This document shows positions 27,279-36,066 of a stretch of 64,000 bases of DNA, piece after piece. The first letter of the stretch is position 1; every line of letters starts with the position of its first letter. The notes beneath the pieces were generated by a model. It was not told the DNA's origin and ran no database searches. It worked only from the letters and a program-made list of their open reading frames with translations. The DNA lies in contig CAVPRS010000003.1 in assembly GCA_963707895.1 (NCBI GenBank), forward strand, positions 434,001 to 498,000, given 5' to 3'. This DNA is from Fodinibacter sp963707895 (GTDB lineage: Bacteria; Actinomycetota; Actinomycetes; Actinomycetales; Dermatophilaceae). A program made the position numbers and the translations under genes.

Positions 27279-29837
27279 GTGGGCGAGGCCGGCCGGTCGG
27301 TGACACCGTCGTCGGCGCCCAGGATCCGAACGCCGGATCAGCGCCTGCGCGTCTTCGTCTCCTCGACCCTGCGAGACCTGGCAGAGGAGCGGCACGCGGT
27401 CCAACGAGCCATCGAGACGCTGCGCCTCACGCCGGTCATGTTCGAGCTGGGGGCGCGGCCGTACCCGCCACGGTCGTTGTACCGCGCGTACCTCGAGCAG
27501 AGCCACGTGTTCCTCGGCGTGTACTGGCAGTCGTACGGCTGGGTCGCACCCGACGAGAACATCTCGGGTCTCGAGGACGAGTACCGGCTGTCCGCCGGAC
27601 GCCCCCGGCTGGTCTACATCAAGGGGCCGGCCCCGGCTCGTGAGGACCGCCTCGCCGGCCTGCTCCAGCGGATCGAGGAGGACGACCGGGCGTCGTACCG
27701 ACACTTCGCCAGCACGGACGAGCTCGAGCGGATCGTCAAGGACGACCTGATGGTGCTGCTCAGCGAGCGGTTCGAGGCCACCGGGGATCGGTCGGAGCGC
27801 GCGGCGCCAGGGAGCGTGGTGATGGCGCCGCCGGTCCCGGTCACCCCGACGGTGGGCCGCGACGCAGAGGTCGCACAGGTCCGCAGGTTGCTGGATGAGG
27901 GCTGCCGGATTCTCACCCTCGTCGGCCCCGGTGGGGTGGGCAAGAGCCGGCTCGCACTCGAAGCCTGTCGGGACGTGGCCGGCGGCTTCCCCGATGGTGT
28001 TGCCTTCGTCCCCTTGGAGACGGTGGACGATCCCTCGGACGCCATCCGGGTGCTCGCCGACCGGGTCGGGGCGCAGGTCGAGGGCAACCAGGCCCCGCTC
28101 GACGCTGCCGTCGACCAGCTGAGAGGACAGCGGCTGCTGCTTCTCGTCGACAACTTCGAGCAGATCCTGGATGCCGGACCCGGTCTGGCCGCGCTGCTGG
28201 ATGCCTGCCCGGGTGTGAGTGCGCTCGTCACGAGCCGGCGCCCGTTGCGACTGCGCGGAGAGCGACAGATGTCGGTCGAGCCGCTCGGGTTGCCGATCGC
28301 AGCGGACGAGGCGGGCAACACGCAGGACGCCGTCGACGCGGCCGTGCGCTCCCCCGCCGTCGCCCTCTTCGTCGAGCGGGCGCAACGCGTTCGCCCCGAG
28401 TTCGAGGTGGACCGGGGCAACGTCGAGGCCACGGCCGACCTGGTGCGACGGCTGGACGGGCTGCCCCTCGCCATCGAGCTGGTCGCGGCACGGGCGCACC
28501 TTCTCGAGCCCGGGCAGATGCTGGAGCGGCTCGAGGGAGGCACCGGCGTCCCCATGTCCGCCGGTCGCGACTTCCCTGAGCGCCAGCGCACACTCCGCGC
28601 GACGCTGGAATGGAGCCACCAGCTGCTGACGCCGGAGCAGCAGACCCTGATGGCCCGGCTCGGGGTGTTCGCCGACGGCGCGACGCTCGAGGCCATCGAG
28701 TCAGTGTGCTCGGGGGCTCCGGTCACCGACCTGCTCGACGCGCTGTCCGCTCTGCTCGACAACGGACTCATCCGGGTCGACCGGCAGCGGCGCGAGGGCC
28801 AACCCCGGTTCGCGCTGTTCCAGACGGTGCGTGAGTTCGCGCTCGAACGCCTCGCGGCCACCGACGAGGCACCAGCGGTCACCGCTCGGTTCATCGACTG
28901 GGCGCTGGAGACCGTTGCCCGGGGAGATCCGGTGCAGTACCGCGACGCGCCCGATCGTTGGCCCGACCTCCAGGTCGAGGCGCGCAACCTGCAGCTGGCC
29001 GCGGAGCAGCTCATCGAGTCCGGCGACTGCCAGCGCCTGGCTCGGATGGCCTGGGGGATGTTCCACTCGATGTGGCGCTTCGGCAACTTCGGCGGGCTCG
29101 CCCGGTGGGCGGAACGTGCACTGGCCGCCTGCGGTGGTTCGAGTGGCGATGATGAGGTGGACGCCGCCGCTTCGGCACGCCTGCGCGCGGCGGTCTCGTG
29201 GTCGCGTTTCCTGATCGGTGACGTCGCCGGAGCGCTGGCCGTGCAGGAGGTGCTCGACCTCGAAACCGTTGCGGCAGCGGATCCGGCCTGCGGGGCCCTG
29301 CTGCAGAACACCCGGGCGATGGCCCTGCCGCTGGCCGACGGCGGACGCCGGGCCCGCGACGCAGCAGAGCAGGCCCTGGTCCTGGCCGACCGGGCCGACT
29401 TTCCCGTGGTCCGCGCCTACAGCCACGCGTTCCTGGGCAGCCTCGATCTGGCCAACCGCGACCTCGATCTCGCCGAGGTCCACTGTCGGCAGTGCCTGTC
29501 CATCGCGAGCGACCTCCGTCTGCACTCGCTGATGTGTCAGCAGTACGGACAGCTGGCGCTGGTCGCCATCGCGCGTGGCCGGATGGACGAGGCCAGGCAC
29601 CACTTCGCCGCTGCCCTCGACGTGCTCCGGGTCGACCGGACGCGCCTGGACGTGGCGTTCCTCCTCGCGCATGCCTCCGTCCTCGCGGCTGCCGAGGGAA
29701 GAAGGGGCCCACGCCGCTCGAGCGCGCTCGGTCTCCGACGCGGAGATGGCCCGGCTCGGGCTCGCCCACTGGCACATGTTCGAGGACGCGCGCACCGCCG
29801 CATTCGACACGGGCGGGGAGCGCCGACCCATCGATGA
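27279..29837 (+). CDS. DUF4062-STAND NTPase with helical repeat C-terminus
   Basis: A large signal-transduction NTPase. Residues 20-160 are DUF4062 (LRVFVSSTLRDLAEERHAVQ, VFLGVYWQSYGWV), a domain also found at the N-terminus of the eukaryotic NPHP3, NWD1 and TEP1. Residues 190-480 are an NB-ARC/AfsR-type STAND ATPase with Walker A GPGGVGKS at 216-223, Walker B LLLLVDNF near 287 and a GLPLAIEL motif. A winged-helix segment (LEWSHQLLTPEQQTLMARLGVF) and TPR-like repeats follow. After residue 805 (VLAAAEG) the frame changes: EGAHAARARSVSDAEMARLG continues one base off to a stop at 29907, so the last 33 residues as read are probably wrong. No effector domain beyond DUF4062 is seen. A sensor or immune-type switch is inferred. 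Confidence 0.85.
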   Translation: MGEAGRSVTPSSAPRIRTPDQRLRVFVSSTLRDLAEERHAVQRAIETLRLTPVMFELGARPYPPRSLYRAYLEQSHVFLGVYWQSYGWVAPDENISGLEDEYRLSAGRPRLVYIKGPAPAREDRLAGLLQRIEEDDRASYRHFASTDELERIVKDDLMVLLSERFEATGDRSERAAPGSVVMAPPVPVTPTVGRDAEVAQVRRLLDEGCRILTLVGPGGVGKSRLALEACRDVAGGFPDGVAFVPLETVDDPSDAIRVLADRVGAQVEGNQAPLDAAVDQLRGQRLLLLVDNFEQILDAGPGLAALLDACPGVSALVTSRRPLRLRGERQMSVEPLGLPIAADEAGNTQDAVDAAVRSPAVALFVERAQRVRPEFEVDRGNVEATADLVRRLDGLPLAIELVAARAHLLEPGQMLERLEGGTGVPMSAGRDFPERQRTLRATLEWSHQLLTPEQQTLMARLGVFADGATLEAIESVCSGAPVTDLLDALSALLDNGLIRVDRQRREGQPRFALFQTVREFALERLAATDEAPAVTARFIDWALETVARGDPVQYRDAPDRWPDLQVEARNLQLAAEQLIESGDCQRLARMAWGMFHSMWRFGNFGGLARWAERALAACGGSSGDDEVDAAASARLRAAVSWSRFLIGDVAGALAVQEVLDLETVAAADPACGALLQNTRAMALPLADGGRRARDAAEQALVLADRADFPVVRAYSHAFLGSLDLANRDLDLAEVHCRQCLSIASDLRLHSLMCQQYGQLALVAIARGRMDEARHHFAAALDVLRVDRTRLDVAFLLAHASVLAAAEGRRGPRRSSALGLRRGDGPARARPLAHVRGRAHRRIRHGRGAPTHR

Positions 29838-29918
29838 CGCCGACGCCGACGCTCAGCCATGGGAGGTGCTGCAGGCGACCTTGGCCATCCCCAGCCCGAG
29901 CTCGTGATCCGCGCCGAC

Positions 29919-31103
29919 TCAGGTGGTCTGCGGCACCGGTGTCTCCCTGCGCTGCTCGACCAGCACGAGAGCGGCCGACACCGAGCAGCAGCAGGAGGAG
30001 CGCGAGCATCCCGGACACGACGGCTGCGACCACGGTGACCGCGCCCAGCGCGACCCCGCCGGCCAGGCGGGGTAGCGCGCCGGGGAGGCCGAGACTGAGC
30101 CGGAACAGGCCGAGCCCGACCCAGAACAGACCGACGCCCACGCACAGCTGGGCGGCGTATCCCCAGTCGAGGCGTTCGGTCGGGTGCGGAGGGCGTGGTG
30201 CAGTCCGGCCGCGCTGAGCACGATCCCGAAGAGGATGACCCAGAACGCGTAGCCGAAGGAGGCGAGCCCGGCGGCCTGGGCCCGCTCGGCCGGCAGGGCG
30301 TCGAGCGCCGCCTCGGCGCGGGTGTCCTCGCCGACCCCGAAGTACGCCCAGTACAACGTCGTCGCGAGGAGCAGGCTGACCGCTGCGAATGCGATCTGTT
30401 CGATGCCGATCGCCTCCAGACCGGTGCCGAGGCCGACGCCGATGGCCAGCACCGACTCGCCGAGCGCGATCAGCAGCATCAGCCCGTGCCGCTCCACGAA
30501 GTGCCCCGGGACCAGGGTGAAGGACGGGCCGCCGTCATCCTCGAGCTGGTTCAGGGCCGTGACCGAGAACAGCCGCGGCAGCCCGACGGCGACGACGAAC
30601 GAGGCGAGCCACCACCAGACGAGGATGTCCTCGAAGAAGAGGGCGCCGATGAGCCCGAGCACGGCCCCGGCCATGTTCCACCCGAGCAGCTGGACCACCA
30701 TGCCGCGCGTGAGGCGGGCGGCCTCGGAGACGTACATCCCCGCGTGGACGGCGACCACGACCAGGTAGCCGACGGCGAACACGACCCGGTCCGAGCCGTA
30801 GGCGTGCGGGATCGCCATCGCGGTGACGAACAGGCCGATCATGCCCAGCACCAACAGGATGCGCCGTCGCGGGGTGATGGGTGGTGCGGCGTTGGTCAGC
30901 CAGGCATAGCCGCCGTACATCCACCACAGGATCAGCAGGAGCAGCGCCGTTCGGCCGGTGAGCGCCCAGCCCCCCGGCAGCACGGTGGCGGTCAGCTGGG
31001 TGATCGTGAAGACGAACACCAGGTCGAAGAACAGCTCCAGCGACGTGACGTGCCCCGCCACCGGCAACCGGATGTCCCGCCGACGCACCTGCATGTCGCG
31101 CAC
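29919..31103 (-). CDS. Low-temperature-requirement protein A (LtrA) family membrane protein
   Basis: A 394-residue LtrA protein. The family start HVTSLELFFDLVFVFTITQL is clear, followed by about ten membrane helices including WWLASFVVAVGLPRLF, HFVERHGLMLLIALGESVLAIGVG and a TLYWAYFG motif. Residues after HHALRTRP are out of frame for about 200 bases: the true helices (ERLDWGYAAQLCVGVGLFWV, GVALGAVTVVAAVVSGML) lie one frame away. The original frame returns near 29971 to end in EQRRETPVPQTT. A lost base near 30175 and a gained G near 29971 explain it. The function is unknown; it was first linked to growth in the cold in Listeria. Confidence 0.85.
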   Translation of the reverse strand: MRDMQVRRRDIRLPVAGHVTSLELFFDLVFVFTITQLTATVLPGGWALTGRTALLLLILWWMYGGYAWLTNAAPPITPRRRILLVLGMIGLFVTAMAIPHAYGSDRVVFAVGYLVVVAVHAGMYVSEAARLTRGMVVQLLGWNMAGAVLGLIGALFFEDILVWWWLASFVVAVGLPRLFSVTALNQLEDDGGPSFTLVPGHFVERHGLMLLIALGESVLAIGVGLGTGLEAIGIEQIAFAAVSLLLATTLYWAYFGVGEDTRAEAALDALPAERAQAAGLASFGYAFWVILFGIVLSAAGLHHALRTRPNASTGDTPPSCAWASVCSGSGSACSGSVSASPARYPAWPAGSRWARSPWSQPSCPGCSRSSCCCSVSAALVLVEQRRETPVPQTT

Positions 31104-31151
31104 CCTAGGGCGTTCGCCGCAGGGCCGTACAGGCGAATCGGCGGTCTCGGG

Positions 31152-32717
31152 TCAGTAGCGACCTACGGAGAGACGCTTCGTGAACTGCTCGTCCCAGGTT
31201 CGCACGGCAGCAATGTCCTTGGGGGCCACCGCTGAGCGGGCGAGAGGACTCGTCGCGGCGGGCTTGGACCCCGTGAACAGCCAGGCGTCGAACAGGTCGT
31301 CGAGCTGTTGGCCGGAGACCCGCTCGGCCAGGGCGATGAACTGGGCAGTCGTGCCCGTGCCTCCGCCCTGCTCCTGAACCCACTGGCGGGCGATCTGCCA
31401 GAAGGCGTCGTCGCCGACCCGGTTGCGCAGCGCCTGAAGCGTCATCCCACCGCGGATGTAGACCGGGTTGCCGAAGAGGTCGTCGTGCGGGGGCTCACCG
31501 ACCACGAAGTCCCAGAACGCATCGTCGTCCGGGATCTCGGCGTAGTAGAAGTCGAAGGCGTCCTGTGGGGTGAAGAAGCCTTCGTGCTCCCCCCAGATCC
31601 ACTCGGCGTACGTCGCCCAGCCCTCGTTGAGCCAGATGTCCTGCCACTGCTCCAGGGCGACGTAGTCGCCGTACCACTGGTGGGCGAGCTCGTGCGCGAT
31701 CACGCTGTCACCACCGTCGGGCCAGAAGTACTTGGAGTAGACCGGCCTCGTCTGCGTCTCGAGGGCGAAGCCGAGGTCGTCCTGGTCGTCGACGATCGCC
31801 CCGACAGTGGCGAAGGGGTACTTCCCGAATGCCGAGGAGAGGACGCCGACGATCTCGCCCTGCCGTGCCAGCGAGGCGTTGATCGACGGGCCGAGCGTCG
31901 GGTCGGTGAGCAGGTCCGGGTCGACCGCGTCGTAGACGGGCAGGCCGGACGGTGTCGTGCTCTGTCGCACGTCCCACTGGCCGATGTCGATCGTGGCGAG
32001 GTAGCTGGCCATGGGTTCGGGTGCGTGCCAGTCGAATCGAGTGGCGCTCCCCTTTGTGTGCTGGCCGACGAGGAAGCCGTTGGCCACGACGCCGAGCCCT
32101 CGCGGCACCGTGACGTGGAAGTCGTAGGCTGCCTTGTCTCTCGGGTGGTCGTTGACCGGGAACCAGCCGGCGGCCACGTCAGGCTGCCCGGCGACGGTGG
32201 CGCCGTCGTCGGTGGCCATGAAGCCGGTGCGCAGGGTGGTGTCGCCCAGCGGCAGGAGGAACTCCTTCGGAACCCCGGTGTAGGTGGCTCGGACCGTGAT
32301 CGCGCTGCCGGCCTTGACCTTGTGCTTCGGCACGACGACGAGCTCGGCCCCCACGCGCGACCAGGCGGCCGGTTTGCCGTTGACCGCCAGGCTGCTGATC
32401 GTCATCCCGTCGAAGTCGAGGTCGAAGCGGTAGAGGTTGGCGGTCGCCCTGGCGGAGATGACCGTCGTCGCCGACCAGACGTCCGTGGCAGGGTCGTAGG
32501 TGCCCGTGATGTCGTAGTGCCGGACGTCGTAGCCGCCGTTTCCGGCAAGGGGGTAGTAGCGGTCTCCGACGCCGGGGGCGCCGGCCGTGAAGTGGCCCCT
32601 CCCCCGGCCGTGGTCGTGCGCGCTCGCCAGCGGTGCACTCAGCGTGAGTGCGGTCGTGGTCGCCGCGACGACCGAAACGGTCACCGCTGCACGGGTCCGC
32701 GTAATTCGAGTCATCAT
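31152..32717 (-). CDS. Secreted M1 family (aminopeptidase N-like) zinc metallopeptidase
   Basis: A 521-residue exported gluzincin. The N-terminus MTRITRTRAAVTVSVVAATT to APLASA-HDHG is a Sec signal with cleavage near residue 33. The beta-sheet N-domain is followed by the substrate-binding segment LGFALETQTRP and the zinc site H342-E-x-x-H346 in IAHELAHQWYGD with E365 in WLNEGWATYAEW. The His/Gly-rich stretch HDHGRGRGHF after cleavage may bind metal. The family's large helical C-terminal domain is reduced here. GGGGAGGG precedes two adjacent ATGs; the second (32714) has the better spacing. It probably trims extracellular peptides. Confidence 0.92.
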   Translation of the reverse strand: MMTRITRTRAAVTVSVVAATTTALTLSAPLASAHDHGRGRGHFTAGAPGVGDRYYPLAGNGGYDVRHYDITGTYDPATDVWSATTVISARATANLYRFDLDFDGMTISSLAVNGKPAAWSRVGAELVVVPKHKVKAGSAITVRATYTGVPKEFLLPLGDTTLRTGFMATDDGATVAGQPDVAAGWFPVNDHPRDKAAYDFHVTVPRGLGVVANGFLVGQHTKGSATRFDWHAPEPMASYLATIDIGQWDVRQSTTPSGLPVYDAVDPDLLTDPTLGPSINASLARQGEIVGVLSSAFGKYPFATVGAIVDDQDDLGFALETQTRPVYSKYFWPDGGDSVIAHELAHQWYGDYVALEQWQDIWLNEGWATYAEWIWGEHEGFFTPQDAFDFYYAEIPDDDAFWDFVVGEPPHDDLFGNPVYIRGGMTLQALRNRVGDDAFWQIARQWVQEQGGGTGTTAQFIALAERVSGQQLDDLFDAWLFTGSKPAATSPLARSAVAPKDIAAVRTWDEQFTKRLSVGRY

Positions 32718-32860
32718 CCCTCCCCTGGTCCGCCCCCGCGCCCCACGCGGGGATGTTTCACGCTACTGCCGCCCGGACTCGCTGGCCACTGGTGAAAGGT
32801 TGGTGGTACGCATGGACGGTGCCGGGCGACCGGCCGATGACCGATGGACGGTGACGCGAC

Positions 32861-33326
32861 ATGGAGGTCCGTGAGCTCGGCCATCTCGTGCTGTACGTGC
32901 GCGACCTGGACCGGTCGGTGCACTTCTACCGCGACGTCCTCGGCTGGCGCTCGCTGCAGGACCCCGATGAGGAGCTCCTCCTTCCCTGCGGTTGCCTTCA
33001 GCGCGCCATCCGGGCGAACGCATCACGAGCTGCTGCTCATCGAAGTGGGTCAGGACGCCGCGCCGATGCCGGCAGGGCGTCGTCTCGGCCTGTACCACTT
33101 CGGGTTGAAGGTCGGCGACAGCGACGACGACCTGCGTGAGGCGCTGGCGTCGCTCCAGGCTCACGGTGTCCCGGTGCTCGGCGCGAGCGATCACACGGTG
33201 ACCCACAGCCTCTACATCGCCGACCCCGACGGCAACGAGATCGAGCTGTACATCGACGTGCCGGGTGTCGACTGGCGCACCGATCCCAGCCTGCTCATGT
33301 CCCCGGTCAAGCGGCTGAACCTCTAG
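32861..33326 (+). pseudogene. VOC family (extradiol dioxygenase-like) protein, one-base frame break
   Basis: The first frame starts at 32861 with MEVRELGHLVLYVRDLDRSV and HFYRDVLGWRSLQDPDEELL. The rest of the protein (AVAFSAPSGRTHHELLLIEV, GLYHFGLKVGDSDDDL, DHTVTHSLYIADPDGNEIEL) runs in the next frame to 33326. An extra base in CTTCCCTG near 32981 explains the change. The H, E, H, E metal ligand positions of VOC dioxygenase-like proteins are all present over the two frames. A restored product would be about 154 residues. It is more likely a sequence error than a dead gene. Confidence 0.75.
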
Positions 33327-33614
33327 CCGACTCGAACCGGCGACCGGCTCGGCGGGCCTGCAGAACAACCCCGGAGCGACCGTCCAACCTCCGCCTGCCT
33401 GTCGTACCCAAAGGCCACCCACTTCGCTAGCGTTGCGGGTGAGGGCTGGATCCCTGCACCGCCCTCGGCCCGCCCCACCCGGCACCCTCTGTGTCCCGGA
33501 TGGGGCGGCGCTTGGGTGCCGGGGTTGGCCCCTGTACGCGGTTGGTCTGGCCTCTGGGCGCCTTCGCCCGGTACCGTGATGGTGACCGGGCTGTGACCCA
33601 GAGGGAGGCCTGCC

Positions 33615-33911
33615 ATGAGCCGGGAACAGCCCGCCACGCCGGCGGTGAAGATGCTGTACAGGCCGTTCGCGCTGGTGTTCGGCACGGCCGGTGGCCTCAT
33701 CGCCGCGCGGGTCTTCCGAGAGGTCTGGATGCGATCCACTCCCCACCATCGCCTGCAGGCCCCCACCGCCCTCGAGTCGCAGTTCAACGCGCGGCAGGTC
33801 ATGGTGGCGGCTGCGGTACAGGGTGCCGTGTTCGGACTCGTCAAAGCCGGCATCGACCGCGCGGGGGCGAGGGCCTTCCAGCGTTGGACGGGTGAGTGGC
33901 CGGGGAAGTGA
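33615..33911 (+). CDS. DUF4235 membrane protein
   Basis: A 98-residue DUF4235 protein with KMLYRPFALVFGTAGGLIAARVF as the first membrane helix, RQVMVAAAVQGAVFGLVKAGI as the second and FQRWTGEWPGK at the C-terminus, all family hallmarks. The role is unknown; members are small inner-membrane proteins restricted to actinobacteria. GGGAGG lies nine bases before the ATG. The 288 bases in front of it hold no recognisable gene. Confidence 0.88.
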   Translation: MSREQPATPAVKMLYRPFALVFGTAGGLIAARVFREVWMRSTPHHRLQAPTALESQFNARQVMVAAAVQGAVFGLVKAGIDRAGARAFQRWTGEWPGK

Positions 33912-33982
33912 CGCAGCAGCAGCTTCTCTGGTTGGTGTGATCCGTCCTCACAGCCACGCCCGGTGGTGACGGCTCGGAGCGT

Positions 33983-34750
33983 TCATCGCTCGGACCCCAC
34001 ACCGCCCTCGAGCACGGCGAGATCGCGCACGGCATACCGGTGGTGCTCGACCTCTTCCTTCAGCACCACCTTCAGGCAACGGCGCACGACGTACTCCTGG
34101 TCGGGATACGGCTCTGCCGGCTTGCGAGCGCAGGTCCGGTCGAGCTCGGCGTCGGTGAGCCCGTCGACGACGCGTCGCATGGTGGCCATCCGACGTTGCC
34201 GAGGGGCCAGCACCTCGTCGAGGGTCGGGGTGGCGTCGAGGGTGAGCCCGAGTCGTGCCACGGCGTCGGCCGGCATCCCTCCGTGGGGGAGGCCCAGCGG
34301 GTGGTACGGCGCCTCCTCCTCGAGCACTGCGTTCCCCAGCCAGGCGTCGCTGCCCATCAGCAGGTGACGTTGCGTCTCGACAAAGGACCATTCGCCGTCG
34401 ACCCGTTCGTACAGCTTGGCCTCGGGCAACAGCCTGGCCCGCTCCAGCGTCGCTGACCAGAGCTCCTCGATGGCGTTCCAAGCAGCCCGGTAGTCGTCGG
34501 GGGACGTCGCCTCACGCGCCAACCGTCGTGCGGGGTTCTGACGGTCGAGCTCGGCCTCGACGTACGCCGTCACGTCCACGTCGTTGACGACGAGACGCTC
34601 GAAGTAGCCGCCGAGATACACGTCGGCGCCGTAGCAGTCGACGATCTTCAGGCCGGTGACCTCACAGTCACGGATCTCCAGTCCGGCAAGGTCGCAGAGG
34701 TGCATGCGGGCGCCTCGGAACTGGTCGGAGTGGGCGTATTCGACAGTCAT
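33983..34750 (-). CDS. DinB-like protein with N-terminal pentapeptide-type segment
   Basis: A 255-residue protein. The first 60 residues (FRGARMHLCDLAGLEIRDCE, VTGLKIVDCYGADVYLGG) follow a pentapeptide-like A(D/N)LxG rhythm. Residues 75-250 form a DinB/YfiT-type four-helix bundle (SFVETQRHLLMGSDAWLGN, RRVVDGLTDAELDRTC, VVLKEEVEHHRYAVRDLAVLE). His residues in ETQRHL and EEVEHHRY sit where the metal triad of DinB enzymes lies. Actinobacterial DinB proteins often act with mycothiol or bacillithiol. The N-terminal fusion is unusual in a protein this short. GGGAG precedes the ATG. Confidence 0.8.
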   Translation of the reverse strand: MTVEYAHSDQFRGARMHLCDLAGLEIRDCEVTGLKIVDCYGADVYLGGYFERLVVNDVDVTAYVEAELDRQNPARRLAREATSPDDYRAAWNAIEELWSATLERARLLPEAKLYERVDGEWSFVETQRHLLMGSDAWLGNAVLEEEAPYHPLGLPHGGMPADAVARLGLTLDATPTLDEVLAPRQRRMATMRRVVDGLTDAELDRTCARKPAEPYPDQEYVVRRCLKVVLKEEVEHHRYAVRDLAVLEGGVGSER

Positions 34751-34804
34751 CCGAGCAGTCTCCCGGAACGGGGTGGCTCAGTGCCACCGAACCAGGGCGG
34801 GTCT

Positions 34805-34984
34805 CTACGACCTCGTCGGTTTCGAGGTGCGTGGGTTGGCGGGCCTCGACGTTCTGTCTCGACGAGACCGGCCGCCCACCCAGCGGACGACTTCGCTGCC
34901 GGCCGCGACCGCGGCGACGGACAGGGTCAGGGCAGCCAGGGCCAGGTCCGCCTTGTCGTGATCGCGTATCCGCATGTCTGTCAT
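34805..34984 (-). CDS. Small basic protein with one hydrophobic segment
   Basis: A 59-residue reading frame, MTDMRIRDHDKADLALAALT at the start, with one Ala/Val-rich hydrophobic helix (residues 13-30) and a strongly basic tail (GGRSRRDRTSRPANP). GAGGTGGG stands five bases before the ATG. It fits a small membrane-associated protein. No family is recognised. It fills the gap between the DinB gene and the aldo/keto reductase, on the minus strand. The protein is short, so the call is tentative. Confidence 0.5.
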   Translation of the reverse strand: MTDMRIRDHDKADLALAALTLSVAAVAAGSEVVRWVGGRSRRDRTSRPANPRTSKPTRS

Positions 34985-35097
34985 GTGCCCACCTCGGCGT
35001 CTTCCTACACCTCCGGTCCCAGATGCGGGTCAGACTGGGTCGGGAATCGGGACTGCAGGACGTCGACTCCGATACCGCCAACGCAGGAAGGACCGGC

Positions 35098-36066
35098 ATG
35101 TCACTGACCAGGGAGCTCGGGTCGACGGGGATCGAGGTCACGCGCCTGTGCGCGGGCGCCGCCCACTGGCGCTCCCCCGACGACCCCGAGGGTGGCATCG
35201 ACCCGGCCGAGTCGGCCGCCCTGGCCGACGCGCTCTTCCGTAGCGAGGTGGTGCGCTACCTCGACACCTCGAACAACTACGCGGGCGGCGAGAGCGAGCG
35301 GCGCATCGGCCTCGCGCTCCGCGCCGCCGGGGGCATCCCGGCCGGGTTCGTCCTGCAGACCAAGGCGGACCGCGACATGTCGACCGGCGACTTCTCCGGA
35401 TCCAGGATGCGCGCGTCGATCGCCGAGAGCCTGGACCGTCTCGGCCTCACCCGACTGCCGATCGTCTTCCTCCACGATCCGGAGAACACCACCTGGGAGC
35501 GGGCCATGGCCGCTGACGGGCCGGTCGCGGCTCTCGTCGCCGCCCGCGACGAGGGCCTGATCGGGCACCTCGGCCTGTCGGGCGGACCGGTGGACCTGCT
35601 GACCCGCTTCCTCGAGACCGGGTACTTCGAGGCGGTCATCACACACAACCGGCACACCCTGGTCGATCGCGGCGCGGACCCGCTGCTCGACCTCGCCGTC
35701 GCGCACGGCATCGGCGTGCTCAACGCGGCACCGTACGGCGGCGGCATGCTGACCCGCTGGCCCGTCGATCGCAGCCGGTACGCGTACGGCGAGGCGCCGG
35801 CGGCGTTGATCGGGGCGGCGAACGAGATGGGCCGGCTGTGCGCCGACGCGGGTGTGCCGTTCGCCGCGGCCGCCCTGCAGTTCTCGACCCGCGACCCGCG
35901 GATCACCTCGACGATCGTCGGCATGCGCACGGTCGGCGACCTCGAGGCGTCGATCGAGCTCGACGGGATCGAGATCCCCGAGGAGCTCTGGGCCGCCCTG
36001 CTCGCCGTCCCGCTCGACCCATCGACCTGGCAGGACGCGGACCAGCCCGCCGGGAGGCAGCCCTAG
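35098..36066 (+). CDS. Aldo/keto reductase
   Basis: A 322-residue AKR-fold oxidoreductase. The N-terminal TRELGSTGIEVTRLCAGAAHWR, the catalytic Asp/Tyr region VRYLDTSNNYAGGESERRIG, the Lys in LQTKADRDM, the His in PIVFLHDPENTTWE, and the NADPH-binding C-terminal FSTRDPRITSTIVGMRTVGDL are all present. The D/Y/K/H tetrad is complete. The sequence is close to the L-fucose/D-threo-aldose dehydrogenase type of AKRs. GGAAGG precedes the ATG at 35098. It meets the ThuA-like gene tail to tail with a four-base overlap of stop codons. Confidence 0.9.
   Translation: MSLTRELGSTGIEVTRLCAGAAHWRSPDDPEGGIDPAESAALADALFRSEVVRYLDTSNNYAGGESERRIGLALRAAGGIPAGFVLQTKADRDMSTGDFSGSRMRASIAESLDRLGLTRLPIVFLHDPENTTWERAMAADGPVAALVAARDEGLIGHLGLSGGPVDLLTRFLETGYFEAVITHNRHTLVDRGADPLLDLAVAHGIGVLNAAPYGGGMLTRWPVDRSRYAYGEAPAALIGAANEMGRLCADAGVPFAAAALQFSTRDPRITSTIVGMRTVGDLEASIELDGIEIPEELWAALLAVPLDPSTWQDADQPAGRQP

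Noticed and set aside
27247..27303. 18-codon micro-frame MRITCARCGGEWARPAGR before the DUF4062-STAND gene
   Set aside because: CARC could be part of a zinc knuckle or leader peptide, but there is no ribosome site and it overlaps the start of the large gene in another frame.
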